From: an uncultured Parafilimonas sp.
GTDB taxonomy: Bacteria; Bacteroidota; Bacteroidia; Chitinophagales; Chitinophagaceae
Direction of reading: 5' to 3'
Length of the DNA: 64,000 bases
Assembly: GCA_903882935.1 (NCBI GenBank)
Contig: CAIRZB010000001.1
Coordinates: 1-64,000 of the forward strand
Position 1 is the first letter of the stretch, and the number at the start of each line of letters is the position of its first letter. Shown here piece after piece: positions 26,696 through 36,693 of the stretch. The notes below the pieces were generated by a model. It had not been told where the DNA came from. It saw only the letters and a program-made list of their open reading frames with translations, and ran no database searches. Made by a program: the position numbers and the translations under genes.

Positions 26696-28546
26696 CTAAT
26701 AACCTCTTACGTTTTTGCCTTCATAATAATTCAAGAAAGCTTTGTTTACCACGCGATTACCGCCCGGTGTTGGGTAGTTGCCGGTAAAGTACCAATCACC
26801 TGTGTTGGTGGGGCAACTGTCGTGCAAGTCCTCAATGGTTTGGTAAATTACCTGCACCGGCACGTCCATATCCGTAGGGGTTATTAACTCTGCAATTTTT
26901 GCTGAAATTTCCTCTGGTGTAAAGTGTTTGTATATCTGCCGCACCACATTTTCGGTATGCAGTTGGTTGTTGCGCTGCAGCTCTTTTATTTTTTCGTACA
27001 CCTCGTTAAGGGTACGGTCGTCTTCCTCCCGTTCTTTAAGTAATTCAATAGCCGCTTTAAAGGCTATAAAATCACCCAGCTTACTCATATCAATGCCGTA
27101 GCAATCAGGGTAGCGTATTTGTGGGGCAGAGGAAACAATAATTATCTTTTTTGGCTTAAGCCTTGCCAGCATACGCACTATGCTTTGTTTTAGGGTGGTG
27201 CCACGCACTATACTGTCGTCAATTACCACCAGCGTATCCTCATCTCGGCGAACAGTGCCATAGGTTATGTCGTATACGTGTTGTACCATTTCGTTACGGC
27301 TGCTGTCTTCCGTAATAAACGTACGCAGCTTAACATCCTTGATGGCAATTTTTTCCTGCCTAATTTTGCGGGATATTAATTCTGTTAGCTTTTCGGGCGT
27401 AACATCGGTACCCCAGCTTAATATGCGCTGTATTTTCCGCTCGTTCAGGTAGTCCTCCATGCCTTTTACCAAACCGAAAAATGCAACCTCGGCAGTGTTG
27501 GGTATATAGGAGAAAATGGTATTTTTAAGATCGTAACTAATAGCTTCCAGCAGGCGCTTGCTTAGGTGGTTGCCCAAGGCTATGCGCTCGCGGTAAATTT
27601 TTTCATCGCTGCCACGGGAAAAATAGATGCGTTCAAAACTACAGGCCCGCCTTTCCTTGGGCTCCAATATTTGTTCAATTTTATAGGTGCCGGCATCGTC
27701 AATAATCAAAGCCGTACCGGGCATAAGCTCCATCACCTCATTTTCACCCACGTTAAACGATGTGCGTATACTTGCCCGCTCACTAGCGGCCACTATCACC
27801 TCATCGTCAATATAATAATACGCGGGGCGTATGCCATGTGCATCACGCATAACAAAGCTGTGGCCGTTACCTATTAGGCCGCCAATGGTATAACCGCCGT
27901 CAAACAACGGTGTGGCTTTTTTTAGCACGGCGGCAATGTCGGCATTGTTGGGGCTTTTTTCATCTTCTGCTGTAAGAAAGTAGTGTACTACTTCCATCAT
28001 GGCAGCAAGGTCGCTTTGCTTTTGAAAAACACCGGGGTCCATGTTAATCAACCCAAAAAGCTCATCGGTGTTAACTAGGTTAAAGTTGCCAGCCAAGGCT
28101 AGGTTTTTGCCTGGCACAAGGTCTCTCTTAATAAAGGGGTGGCAAAACTCAACACTGTTTTTGCCTTGGGTGCCATATCGTAAATGGCCCAACAGTAGTT
28201 CACCCAAGTAGGGTACATGCCCTTTCATTAGGCCGGGGTACTGCCTTATTTCTGTCTGATACTTTTGCAGTTCCTGTATTTCTTGGTCAATTTTAAAAAA
28301 TATGTCAGCTATTGGCTGCTGGGCGTTGCTGCGTAACCTGTTTAAAAAGGGGTAACCAGGCTCAACATGTAGCTTAACGGCCGCAACACCGGCGCCATCC
28401 TGGCCACGGTTATGCTGTTTTTCCATTAAAAGATACAGTTTGGTAAGCCCGTATGTTACCGACCCATATTTCTGCAGGTAATACGAAAACGGTTTTCTAA
28501 GCCTGATGAATGCAAGGCCGCATTCATGTTTTATTTCGTCACTCAT
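26696..28546 (-). CDS. purF: Amidophosphoribosyltransferase-type protein
   Basis: This 616-aa protein joins an N-terminal glutamine amidotransferase domain (HECGLAFIRLRKPF; EKQHNRGQDGAGVA; HLRYGTQG) with a C-terminal phosphoribosyltransferase domain bearing the PRPP loop VVIDDSIVRGTT. The expected catalytic Cys is at residue 9, so an eight-residue propeptide may be removed, as in Bacillus-type PurF. It is about 100 residues longer than the E. coli enzyme. The assigned role is the first step of purine synthesis; the genome may hold a second, shorter PurF, which would leave this one with an uncertain duty. Confidence 0.85.
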   Translation of the reverse strand: MSDEIKHECGLAFIRLRKPFSYYLQKYGSVTYGLTKLYLLMEKQHNRGQDGAGVAAVKLHVEPGYPFLNRLRSNAQQPIADIFFKIDQEIQELQKYQTEIRQYPGLMKGHVPYLGELLLGHLRYGTQGKNSVEFCHPFIKRDLVPGKNLALAGNFNLVNTDELFGLINMDPGVFQKQSDLAAMMEVVHYFLTAEDEKSPNNADIAAVLKKATPLFDGGYTIGGLIGNGHSFVMRDAHGIRPAYYYIDDEVIVAASERASIRTSFNVGENEVMELMPGTALIIDDAGTYKIEQILEPKERRACSFERIYFSRGSDEKIYRERIALGNHLSKRLLEAISYDLKNTIFSYIPNTAEVAFFGLVKGMEDYLNERKIQRILSWGTDVTPEKLTELISRKIRQEKIAIKDVKLRTFITEDSSRNEMVQHVYDITYGTVRRDEDTLVVIDDSIVRGTTLKQSIVRMLARLKPKKIIIVSSAPQIRYPDCYGIDMSKLGDFIAFKAAIELLKEREEDDRTLNEVYEKIKELQRNNQLHTENVVRQIYKHFTPEEISAKIAELITPTDMDVPVQVIYQTIEDLHDSCPTNTGDWYFTGNYPTPGGNRVVNKAFLNYYEGKNVRGY

Positions 28547-28568
28547 GGTAATTTTTGCGGAGAAGGCG

Positions 28569-28576
28569 CAAAGTTA
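28569..28576 (-). promoter_or_regulatory. -7 element of the amidophosphoribosyltransferase gene
   Basis: TAACTTTG on the minus strand matches TAnnTTTG, 22 bp before the ATG. No convincing -33 box is at the expected place. Confidence 0.5.
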
Positions 28577-28603
28577 AGTTTAGTTACCGTACTAAAAAGT
28601 TAT

Positions 28604-29167
28604 TTATGCAACTGTTTGCATTTTAGGGGCCAAGCTTTCGGCCAGCCATAAAAATTCGGCAATAAAAACATCCACATTTTTTTGAAAGGCGTCATATAGC
28701 AGGTTGCCTTCTTGGTCAAATTTCTTGTCAACGTGCGGCGTTATAAGCATATAAGGGGAGCCTATTCCAAACAACGCATGTATCAGCAACTGTAGTTGCT
28801 GGCTGGCCCGTATGCCGCCGAGGCCGCCAGTGCTGGCCGTTACTATGCCAAATGATTTGTGGGCCTGCTTGGGAAAATGGTCAAAAACATTTTTTAACGC
28901 GGCGGTATAGCTACCGTTGTACTCTGGTGTAACCAACAAAAAAGCATCCGCCGCAAAAATTCGGTGGGCCAATGGCTGCAATGCTTCTGGGGCCTTTGCC
29001 GGTTGGCTGTATACGTCTTGCTGCAACAAGGGCAGTTGCCATTCGCGCACATCAATAATGCCCACATGGTGGTTTGTTTTGCTGTTCAACTGCTTCTGTA
29101 GGTACAATACCAGCCGGTGGGTAACGCTATTGGTGCGGGGGCTGCCCGAAACTATTTCTATATTCAT
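28604..29167 (-). CDS. NADPH-dependent FMN reductase family protein
   Basis: This 187-aa flavodoxin-fold protein has the phosphate-binding loop EIVSGSPRTNSVTHRL and the family signature TPEYNGSYTAALKNVFDHF. It reduces FMN, quinones or azo compounds with NAD(P)H. It is on the same strand as the YceI, pirin and MarR genes, but 392 bp and a terminator separate it from them, so joint control is only a guess. Confidence 0.88.
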   Translation of the reverse strand: MNIEIVSGSPRTNSVTHRLVLYLQKQLNSKTNHHVGIIDVREWQLPLLQQDVYSQPAKAPEALQPLAHRIFAADAFLLVTPEYNGSYTAALKNVFDHFPKQAHKSFGIVTASTGGLGGIRASQQLQLLIHALFGIGSPYMLITPHVDKKFDQEGNLLYDAFQKNVDVFIAEFLWLAESLAPKMQTVA

Positions 29168-29513
29168 ATTTTTATTTTCCTGTTATTGCCTGCTTAAGCC
29201 GTTGGCAGCGGCCACGCTAATAGGGGCTTGTTTAATGGGCTGCCAAAACGTATTAGGATTTCAAGATAGAAAGGTTAAACAAAAATAAGTCTGAATGGTT
29301 TGTTTTGGCCGGTGAAACCTGTGTAATAACCAAAAACCGTCTGTTGTTTACTGATATACCGATGTGGCACATGTAACGGTAGATTGAGGATATGTTTATG
29401 TTTGGGCCGTTACCTATACCAACAACACGTTGCATAGGTTTAAAAAGCCTTGTTGAATGTACTGCTACGGCAAAAATACCTGCCTTGCTTACAAGCCATT
29501 TTATATAGGAATT
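29168..29513. other. Gene-free stretch
   Basis: I see no coding region or clear promoter box between the flavin reductase gene and the YceI terminator. Confidence 0.4.
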
Positions 29514-29549
29514 AGAACAAGCCCCCAGTGTATAATGGGGGCTTGTTCT
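29514..29549 (-). terminator. Terminator after the YceI gene
   Basis: A perfect 13-bp stem (AGAACAAGCCCCC / GGGGGCTTGTTCT) with a 10-nt loop lies 10 bp past the stop codon. Confidence 0.85.
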
Positions 29550-29559
29550 GCAATACTGT

Positions 29560-30087
29560 TTATGCTTGCTTGGTAAACTGTACGTTTAATGCAAGTTTAA
29601 CGTCATCGCTTAATAGTACGCTGCCCGCCTCGGTTACAACGCCCCAAGTAAGCCCAAAATCCTTACGGTTAATTTTGCCACTTATTTCAAACCCAACTTT
29701 TGTTTGGCCCCAAGGGTCGTTTGTTGTGCCGCCGTATTCAACGTTAAGTGTAACGGGGTTTGTTATGCCCTTAATGGTAAGGTCGCCGGTAAGGGTGTAC
29801 TCTTCAGCAGATAATTTAGTAAAGGCGGTAGAAACGAAGCTTAATTTTGGGAATTTTTCTGCTGCAAAAAACTCTTCTGATTTCAGGTGCCCGTCCCTTT
29901 GCTCGTTATTTGTGCTTACGCTGTCAATGTCTGCTTCAAAGCTGGCTTTTGCATCCGAAAAATCATCGGCATCGCTTTCCAGGGTGCCTTCAAACTTGCC
30001 AAAGCTGCCAGTGACATTGGTTATCATCAGGTGCTTTACTTTAAAAAGAATCTCTGAGTGTGCGGGGTCAATTTTGTACGTTGCCAT
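29560..30087 (-). CDS. YceI family lipid/isoprenoid-binding protein
   Basis: This 175-aa protein is a YceI lipocalin-like beta barrel throughout (YKIDPAHSEILFKVKHL at the start; SFGKFEGTL; TLTGDLTIKGITNPVTL). Unlike E. coli YceI there is no signal peptide, so it should be cytoplasmic. It follows the pirin gene by 56 bp and is likely co-transcribed with it and marR. Confidence 0.9.
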   Translation of the reverse strand: MATYKIDPAHSEILFKVKHLMITNVTGSFGKFEGTLESDADDFSDAKASFEADIDSVSTNNEQRDGHLKSEEFFAAEKFPKLSFVSTAFTKLSAEEYTLTGDLTIKGITNPVTLNVEYGGTTNDPWGQTKVGFEISGKINRKDFGLTWGVVTEAGSVLLSDDVKLALNVQFTKQA

Positions 30088-30143
30088 TGTTTTTTGTTTT
30101 TATTGTGTGTAAATTTTAAAAAATTTGCGGTGCCAGCTAACAG

Positions 30144-30857
30144 CTAATTTAGCTGCATAGGCACTTCAATTAACAATATTTCTAAGTTACCTTTTGCGGT
30201 AATGGATACATCTTTCGTGCCAGTAATGCCTACAGCATCTCGCTTGCCCAATTGTTCGCTGGCAATCGTTGCTTCGCCTTCCAGCACAAAAGCATACAGG
30301 CCATTGTTTTCGTTATGTAATTGGTAGGTGCCGGTAAAGCCATTGTCGTAATTGGCCAGAGAAAACCAAGCGTCTTGGTTTATCCATACCGCCGTTTCGT
30401 CATCTGGGGCAACAACTGTTTTTATTACATTGTGCCTATCGGCGGGGGCGAAAGTTTTTTGCTCGTAACGGGGTGTTATGTCCTGCTTTTTAGGAAATAC
30501 CCAAATTTGTAAAAACTTTACTTCCTGGTCTTTATTCGCATTCATCTCGCTGTGGGCTATGCCGCTGCCTGCACTCATTATCTGCACATCGCCTTGGCGT
30601 ATAATGGCATGGCGGCCGGTGCTGTCTCTGTGTTCCAAGTCGCCCGATAGTGGTATGGAAACAATTTCCATATTGTCGTGCGGGTGTTTTGAAAAGCCAA
30701 ATCCCCCTTTCACCGTGTCGTCATTCAACACCTTTAACGCCCCAAAATGTATTTTATCTGCGTCATAAAAATTGGCAAAACTAAATGAGTGGTAGCTGTT
30801 GAGCCACCCATGGTTGGCATGGCCTCGTTCTGAAGCTTTGTATAGTATTGTGTTCAT
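30144..30857 (-). CDS. Pirin family protein
   Basis: This 237-aa bicupin has the metal-binding motif FSKHPHDNMEIVS and HSE in GIAHSEMNA, as in iron-binding pirins with quercetinase or redox-sensing roles. A good Shine-Dalgarno sequence (AGAGGAG) precedes the ATG. A MarR-like palindrome at 30876 lies just upstream. It sits between marR and the YceI gene. Confidence 0.9.
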   Translation of the reverse strand: MNTILYKASERGHANHGWLNSYHSFSFANFYDADKIHFGALKVLNDDTVKGGFGFSKHPHDNMEIVSIPLSGDLEHRDSTGRHAIIRQGDVQIMSAGSGIAHSEMNANKDQEVKFLQIWVFPKKQDITPRYEQKTFAPADRHNVIKTVVAPDDETAVWINQDAWFSLANYDNGFTGTYQLHNENNGLYAFVLEGEATIASEQLGKRDAVGITGTKDVSITAKGNLEILLIEVPMQLN

Positions 30858-30875
30858 AAAATCTCCTCTTTTATT

Positions 30876-30889
30876 ATGTGTATATACAT
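30876..30889. promoter_or_regulatory. Candidate MarR operator before the pirin gene
   Basis: ATGTGTATATACAT is a near-perfect palindrome (one mismatched pair) sharing the ATGTaT half-site with the perfect palindrome before marR at 31375. It is 18 bp upstream of the pirin ATG. Confidence 0.5.
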
Positions 30890-30908
30890 GTATTAAATCA
30901 AAAAAATA

Positions 30909-31367
30909 TCAAATCTCTTTTTCCCTAACTTTTTCAAGCAGGCTGTTTAGGGTATGCGCACAGTCATCATCCATTTTTACTGTGTTATCATACAGTCCGT
31001 CAATTTTATTGGTTGTTATTTCAAGCATGTTTATGCCGGCTTGTGTAAGCGTTATTACGGTTTCACGCTTGTCTTCGGCCGATGTGCGGCGTTTAACCAG
31101 CTTCTTAACCTCTAACCTGTCAATAATTCTTGGCACGTTCGAGCTTTTTTCAATCATCCGGCAGGCTATATCCCTAACGCACATCACGTCGGGGTGCTTG
31201 CCTTTCAAAATTCGCAATACGTTGTATTGCTCATGTGTTAAACCGTACTCCTTCAACTCCTTACTCATAATGGTTTTTAACCACCAAGCCGTGTATAAAA
31301 TGTTTAACCCCGCTTTTTGCACTTCGCTTTTAAATTTACTGCTTTTTATGGCTTGTTCTAATTTCAC
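30909..31367 (-). CDS. MarR-family transcriptional regulator
   Basis: This 152-aa winged-helix regulator contains LTHEQYNVLRILKGKHPDVMCVRDIACRM (recognition helix region) and the wing LVKRRTSAEDKRETVITLTQAG. The start codon is GTG; no ATG is available upstream. A perfect 16-bp palindrome starts 8 bp upstream, a sign of autorepression. It probably also controls the pirin and YceI genes, which suggests a stress-responsive unit. Confidence 0.9.
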   Translation of the reverse strand: MKLEQAIKSSKFKSEVQKAGLNILYTAWWLKTIMSKELKEYGLTHEQYNVLRILKGKHPDVMCVRDIACRMIEKSSNVPRIIDRLEVKKLVKRRTSAEDKRETVITLTQAGINMLEITTNKIDGLYDNTVKMDDDCAHTLNSLLEKVREKEI

Positions 31368-31374
31368 AACACAA

Positions 31375-31390
31375 ATGTATGTACATACAT
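31375..31390. promoter_or_regulatory. Perfect 16-bp palindrome before marR
   Basis: ATGTATGTACATACAT reads the same on both strands and lies 8-23 bp upstream of the GTG start, where binding would block initiation. Confidence 0.65.
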
Positions 31391-31414
31391 GTAATTTGCC
31401 AAATTTTATTTGTC

Positions 31415-31449
31415 AAAAAGCCCCTTCCGTTTTCGGGAAGAGGCTTTTT
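31415..31449 (-). terminator. Terminator after the SurA-like gene
   Basis: AAAAAGCCCCTTCC pairs with GGAAGAGGCTTTTT (one G-T wobble); T and A runs on both sides make it usable in either direction. Confidence 0.85.
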
Positions 31450-31515
31450 AACAAACGATTGTTGTATAATTTAAGGCTTTTGCACTATTAGTGCTGGCGA
31501 TGATTTCATCCTAAA

Positions 31516-32913
31516 CTAACGGCCTGCATTTGACGAAGCAGAGGCCTGCATCCAAGGGGCCAAGTTATCACAAGCTGCAAAATTTTTATCAATATTTACA
31601 TAGTAGCTGCCTATGTGTTGCTTAAACCATTTTTGCAATTTCTCGCTTTTTTTCAACTCCAATGCCTGTAGGGCAATTTTGTTATAGTCATCCTTTAGGT
31701 TTTCTACGTGCGGCTCTGTTCTGGTTCGCAAAAACACTATGCGCACGGCATCCCTTTGGCGGTCGTCTTTGTAAATTTGTGGTTTGGATATATCCCCGGG
31801 GTTCATTCCTTTTAATGCAACCACAAGGTCCTTATCCAATTGGTCGATGGTTACAAAGCTTGAGCCGCTTTGGTTGGCAAAAACTGCTCCCCCGTTATTT
31901 TTACTGTTGTCGTCTTCGCTGTATAGGCTTACCGCCTGAGCAAAGCTTATTCGGCCCGCCATAACGTAAGACCTTGCACTGTCCAGTGTAGATTTGGCCT
32001 CTTTTATTTCCGCCTGGGTAACCGACGGTATTAAAAGAATGTGGCGTATAATGGCATCATCCCCAGCGCGGCTAACCATTTGTATGATGTGCAAGCCGAA
32101 TTTAGACTTGATTACTGGCGATACCTGCCCCTCTTTTAATTTCCAAATAGCAGAAAACCAAATGGGGTCCCATTGCTTATCATTCCTGTTTACTGCATAT
32201 TGCCCACCCTGCTCCTTGCTGCCGGGGTCCTGTGTATATAATTTGGCCAGTGCGTCAAATTTCTTTTGGCCCGTTTCAACCTGGTGCTTCCAATCTAGCA
32301 ACTGGGTGGTTAAATACTCCTCCACGTCTTTATTGGCCTTGGGGTAGAGTATTATCTGGTTAACTTCAAGCTCACTTTCCAAATAAGGCAGGCTGTCGTG
32401 CGGTATTTTCAGGTAAAAATCTCTAACCTCGGTGGGTGTTATTTTTACATTGTCTAATATTTTACTGCGCATTTGGTCTGCCAGTTTCCTTTCTTTAAAG
32501 GGCTGCTTCAAATCTTCCTTTATCTGATAAACACTTTTGCCGGCCACGGCTTCCAATTCCTGCTGGCTGCCGTATTGGCTAATAAAATAACGAATTTGGT
32601 TATCTAATAATGCGTCAAGTTCATCCTCGCTTACCAAAATAGAATCTTTATTGGCTTGTATTACCAATGCTTTTTGCATCAGCTGGCCTTCCATAAAGGA
32701 GCAATCAGCATGGGGTGGCATCTCCATTTTGTTACCGCCTGCACCTGCGGAACGCTGATAATCTATAATGGCATTTTGGATATCGGAATTAAGGATGATT
32801 TTATCCCCTACTTGCGCAATAATTTTATCGGCTACAATTTTTTGCGTTTGTGCAAAACACTGGGCGGTTAACCCAAGGAAGGCCGCCAGTAATATAAAGT
32901 TAATTTTTTTCAT
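31516..32913 (-). CDS. SurA-like periplasmic peptidyl-prolyl isomerase
   Basis: This 465-aa secreted chaperone (signal MKKINFILLAAFLGLTAQCFAQ) has a SurA N-terminal domain (VADKIIAQVGDKIILNSDIQNAI) and two parvulin-type domains (VNQIILYPK ... SKEQGGQYAVN ... LKEGQVSPVIKSKFGLHIIQ; then IRHILLIPS ... NNGGAVF ... FVTIDQLD). It should help fold outer-membrane proteins. The ATG at 32913 starts the signal peptide; the frame is open six codons further. A perfect -7 box TATTTTTG is at 32929. Confidence 0.9.
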   Translation of the reverse strand: MKKINFILLAAFLGLTAQCFAQTQKIVADKIIAQVGDKIILNSDIQNAIIDYQRSAGAGGNKMEMPPHADCSFMEGQLMQKALVIQANKDSILVSEDELDALLDNQIRYFISQYGSQQELEAVAGKSVYQIKEDLKQPFKERKLADQMRSKILDNVKITPTEVRDFYLKIPHDSLPYLESELEVNQIILYPKANKDVEEYLTTQLLDWKHQVETGQKKFDALAKLYTQDPGSKEQGGQYAVNRNDKQWDPIWFSAIWKLKEGQVSPVIKSKFGLHIIQMVSRAGDDAIIRHILLIPSVTQAEIKEAKSTLDSARSYVMAGRISFAQAVSLYSEDDNSKNNGGAVFANQSGSSFVTIDQLDKDLVVALKGMNPGDISKPQIYKDDRQRDAVRIVFLRTRTEPHVENLKDDYNKIALQALELKKSEKLQKWFKQHIGSYYVNIDKNFAACDNLAPWMQASASSNAGR

Positions 32914-32928
32914 AATTTCAGGTAAAGC

Positions 32929-32936
32929 CAAAAATA
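32929..32936 (-). promoter_or_regulatory. -7 element of the SurA-like gene
   Basis: TATTTTTG on the minus strand matches TAnnTTTG, 15 bp before the ATG. Confidence 0.5.
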
Positions 32937-33006
32937 GCTAATCAAGCCCACCAAACTGTTGGCTGGGCTGGTTTTAACAAAAAATAAAGTTGTACAACAA
33001 AAAAAA

Positions 33007-33075
33007 TGGCGGCTTTGGGTTGCAGCTTTGGCCAAAATTAAATGCCCAAATTACACTGCCAACCAAAACCGCCAC
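33007..33075 (-). terminator. Terminator after infB
   Basis: TGGCGG-TTT-GGTTG arms at 33007 and 33061-33074 form an imperfect long stem, followed on the minus strand by a long T run. Confidence 0.6.
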
Positions 33076-33086
33076 TAACAATTATA

Positions 33087-36000
33087 TTATAAAGTTCTCT
33101 TAACTTCCTGTTCTTCGTATGCAACTATGGTATCACCCACCGCAATATCCGCAAAATTCTTAATGGTTAAACCACACTCGTATCCGGCGGCCACTTCCTT
33201 CATATCGTCTTTAAAGCGTTTTAGGCTGCCAAGTTCGGCATATACGCCTTCTGCACGTGGGTAAATAAGTATGCCGTCTCTGTAAAGCCTAAGTTTGCTG
33301 TCGCGTTTAATTTTACCATCCAACACATAACAACCGGCAACGGTGGCCTTGTCAAATTTGTACACTTCGCGAATTTCAACGTTTGCAACCTCTTTCTCCT
33401 CAACTTTGGGTTCAAGCATACCTTCCATCGCGCTCTTCAGCTCCTCAATAGCGTTGTAAATGATGGAGTACATTTTTATTTGTACACCTTCTTGGTCGGC
33501 AAGTTTGCTGGCTTGGGCAGAAGGCCTTACGTTAAAGCCTATTACGATGGCATCTGAAGCCGTAGCCAATACTACATCGCTCTCTGATATTTGCCCTACA
33601 CCCTTTAATATAACCTGTACGGCAATTTCTTGGGTGGAAAGTTTTTGCAATGAGTCGCTCAATGCTTCCACCGAACCATCCACGTCGCCCTTGATAATTA
33701 CATTCAATTCCTTAAAGTTACCCAATGCCAAACGGCGGCCAATTTCATCCAAGGTAATGTGTTTCTTGGCACGCAACCCTTGTTCGCGCAGCAATTGCGC
33801 ACGTTTTGTGGCGGCCTCTTTGGCTTCTGCCTCATCCTCGTACACCTTGAATTTTTCACCGGCCTGCGGTGCGCCGCTTAAACCCAAAATAACTACCGGC
33901 GTAGATGGCGGTGCCACTTTAACACGTTGGTTACGCTCGTTAAACATGGCTTTTACACGGCCGTAGTATTGGCCAGATACCAAAAGATCACCCTGTTTTA
34001 GCGTGCCATTTTGCACCAACATGGTTGCTACATATCCACGGCCCTTATCTAGCGATGCTTCAATGATGGTACCGGTTGCTTCTTTAATAGGGTTGGCTTT
34101 TACATCCAACAGTTCAGCTTCCAACAGTATTTTTTCCAGCAGCAGGTCAACATTAATACCCTTTTTGGCTGAAAGCTCCTGGCTTTGGTATTTACCACCC
34201 CATTCTTCCACCAAAAGGTTCATTTGAGATAACTGCTCGTATATTTTTTTGGAGTTCGCCCCGTCTTTGTCAATCTTATTAATGGCAAATATCATTGGCA
34301 CACCTGCTGCTTGTGCGTGGCTGATGGCTTCTTTTGTTTGTGGCATCACGGCATCGTCTGCCGCAATAACAATCACTGCTATATCGGTAACTTTTGCACC
34401 CCGTGCACGCATGGCCGTAAAGGCTTCGTGGCCCGGCGTATCCAAAAAGGTTATGTGTTTATCGTTGGGCAAGGTTACCTCGTAGGCACCAATGTGCTGG
34501 GTTATACCCCCGGCCTCGCCTGCTACCACATTTGCACTTCTTATATAGTCAAGCAACGATGTTTTACCATGGTCAACGTGGCCCATGATGGTTACAATTG
34601 GTGGGCGGGGTTGTAACTCATCCGGATTAAGGTCTTGCTCTTCTTCTTCATCATCTGCTTCTTCAAGACCCATAAATTCCACCTCATACCCAAATTCACC
34701 GGCAACAAGCTCAATTACTTCCGCATCAAGGCGTTGGTTGATTGAAACCATTATGCCTAGGCTCATACACTTGCTAATAATGTCGGCAAAGCTTACATCC
34801 ATCAAATTGGCCAGTTCGCTTACAGTTACAAACTCGGTAACCTGTAGTTTGCTATCTTCTGCTGAATCCCCCATGGATTCGGCCATTTCGTTGCGTTTTT
34901 CACGACGGTATTTTGCCTTTAGGCTTTTGCCTCTGCCTCCAGAACCAGCAAGTTTCGCCTGTGTTTCCCGTATTTTTTCTTGTATTTCTTTTTGGTCTAT
35001 TTCTTTATCCTCACGGCGGCCTGGCCCTTGGTGGCTATGGCCCCCACCCCCGGTACCCGATTTGTTTATCGTAATGGGTCTGCGTGCCGGGCGGTTTTCA
35101 GTGCCGGCTGGCCTGCTTTGGCCCGGTGCAGTAACTCCGCCCTTATTAAACCCGCTGCCTTGTTGGCCAGTGCCTTGCCCTGGGCGAATATCGCGGTTGT
35201 GCCCTGGGGTTTGTTGGCCTACACCCTGCCCAGCACGGTTAAGGCCGCCTGGTTGCTGGCCCGTACCTTGCCCTGCACGGTTAAAAGTGCCGCCTGGTTG
35301 TTGCCCTTGGGGTTGCCCGGCACGGTTAAGCCCGCCGCCTTGCTGCCCTAACCCACGCTGGCCAGAAGGCTCACCTGGTTTTTTATCAATCGGTATACGT
35401 TTGCGCTTGCGCTTTTCGTCTCGCCCTGCAGTTTTTGGCCTAGTATCGTTATCAACGGGCAACTGTATTTTACCTAATATTTTGGGGCCTTCAATTTTGT
35501 CGGCCTTAATATTTTCTATAATGGGCGCATTACTTTCTTGTTCAGCTTCTTCAATGTCGTCAACCTCTGACGCTTCATCCAAGGCATCCTCTTCAAAAAC
35601 TTCGTCGGGTTCAAATGTTTGCTGAACAACCTGTTCTTCTAATTGCACGGGTGCTGTTACCTCCACCTGAACCGGTGCTGGGGCAGCCTCCTCGTAAACC
35701 ACTTCTTGTTTAGTAGGCAATTGCTCGTCTGCCGGTGATGGCTTTCTAAAATCCCTTCTTGGTTTTGTTGAAGAGTCAATTTGCGAAAGGTCAATCTTGT
35801 CAATTATTTTTGGCCCTTCCAATTCAGGTGCCTCAATTCGTAAAATTTCTGGTCCAGGCACCGACACCGTTATGGGTTGTGGTGTAATGGCCGGCTCAAC
35901 TATTGGAGTTACCGGCTCAGGAATTGAAACAGCCACGTGGGTAGGTTCGTGGGTTGCAATTTCTGGCTGATTCGCAGGTATTTGTTTTTGTGCTGCTGGC

Positions 36001-36434
36001 TCAGGTTGGGCTGGTGCTTCCTGATGGCTAATAACCGGTGCTTGCGGCAATACTTCCTTAACGGGCTCGGGTATGGCAACAACTACCGGTTCCTGAATTA
36101 CAGTAACTGCGACAGGCTCTTGTTTAGGTTCTTCTTTAAAAACCTGCTTAACATATTCCCGTTCCTTTCTGAAAGAAATTTCTTCCTCGTCCCTTTTACG
36201 CCTTTCTGCCTGAACGCTTTTGGGTATTTCTATCATGTCGGCTTTGCCCTTGGCAACTTTATCGCCTTGGAAGCCAAGCTGCAATGCCCTATACATTTCC
36301 TCGGTAAGCTTAGAGGTTACGGTAAGTGCATCGCGGCTAAAACCCTTGCCAACAAGAAATTCAACGAGCGTACTTGGCCCGATATTGAACTCCTTAGCGG
36401 CTTGCAACAATCTTGGTAATTTCAGTTCTGACAT
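33087..36434 (-). CDS. infB: Translation initiation factor IF-2
   Basis: This 1115-aa GTPase delivers initiator tRNA to the ribosome. It has an N-terminal IF2_N-like domain ([22 protein letters not shown]), a long acidic/proline and Gly/Gln-rich linker (~80-520), a second IF2_N module, the G domain ([25 protein letters not shown]) and C-terminal domains. The linker makes it longer than the 890-aa E. coli protein. It is the third gene of rimP-nusA-infB; the 259-bp gap to nusA contains a 7-bp hairpin (36453-36475). Confidence 0.97.
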   Translation of the reverse strand: MSELKLPRLLQAAKEFNIGPSTLVEFLVGKGFSRDALTVTSKLTEEMYRALQLGFQGDKVAKGKADMIEIPKSVQAERRKRDEEEISFRKEREYVKQVFKEEPKQEPVAVTVIQEPVVVAIPEPVKEVLPQAPVISHQEAPAQPEPAAQKQIPANQPEIATHEPTHVAVSIPEPVTPIVEPAITPQPITVSVPGPEILRIEAPELEGPKIIDKIDLSQIDSSTKPRRDFRKPSPADEQLPTKQEVVYEEAAPAPVQVEVTAPVQLEEQVVQQTFEPDEVFEEDALDEASEVDDIEEAEQESNAPIIENIKADKIEGPKILGKIQLPVDNDTRPKTAGRDEKRKRKRIPIDKKPGEPSGQRGLGQQGGGLNRAGQPQGQQPGGTFNRAGQGTGQQPGGLNRAGQGVGQQTPGHNRDIRPGQGTGQQGSGFNKGGVTAPGQSRPAGTENRPARRPITINKSGTGGGGHSHQGPGRREDKEIDQKEIQEKIRETQAKLAGSGGRGKSLKAKYRREKRNEMAESMGDSAEDSKLQVTEFVTVSELANLMDVSFADIISKCMSLGIMVSINQRLDAEVIELVAGEFGYEVEFMGLEEADDEEEEQDLNPDELQPRPPIVTIMGHVDHGKTSLLDYIRSANVVAGEAGGITQHIGAYEVTLPNDKHITFLDTPGHEAFTAMRARGAKVTDIAVIVIAADDAVMPQTKEAISHAQAAGVPMIFAINKIDKDGANSKKIYEQLSQMNLLVEEWGGKYQSQELSAKKGINVDLLLEKILLEAELLDVKANPIKEATGTIIEASLDKGRGYVATMLVQNGTLKQGDLLVSGQYYGRVKAMFNERNQRVKVAPPSTPVVILGLSGAPQAGEKFKVYEDEAEAKEAATKRAQLLREQGLRAKKHITLDEIGRRLALGNFKELNVIIKGDVDGSVEALSDSLQKLSTQEIAVQVILKGVGQISESDVVLATASDAIVIGFNVRPSAQASKLADQEGVQIKMYSIIYNAIEELKSAMEGMLEPKVEEKEVANVEIREVYKFDKATVAGCYVLDGKIKRDSKLRLYRDGILIYPRAEGVYAELGSLKRFKDDMKEVAAGYECGLTIKNFADIAVGDTIVAYEEQEVKRTL
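35155..35345 (-). repeat. Degenerate coding repeats in infB linker
   Basis: Repeated units of the type RAGQ[10 protein letters not shown] (about 15 codons) occur four to five times in the Gly/Gln linker, with clear similarity at DNA level (repeated CCTGCACGGTTAA-like blocks). Confidence 0.6.
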
Positions 36435-36693
36435 TCAGCTTTTTTTTGTCCTACGCCTGTATTTTTTTACAGGTGTTTTATTTTTTATGAGACCGAAAGA
36501 AACAATAATACGTTGCTTCCCTAGCCCCCAGCGCAATTTTATTGTACGCTGATTTTAGATTAAACCTTTTTTCAATAGCAAACCCTCACCGTCCGTAGTA
36601 CACATTTATATTTTTTTCCGGCTGTAAAACTATGCTTTCGCATTCATTATAAATATAATACTGTATTTAACTTTCATAAAAACCTTCATTTTA

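Noticed and set aside
34585-35625. 346-codon plus-strand open frame
   Set aside because: Antisense to the infB linker; its Ser/Pro/Cys-rich translation merely mirrors Gly/Gln/Glu codons.
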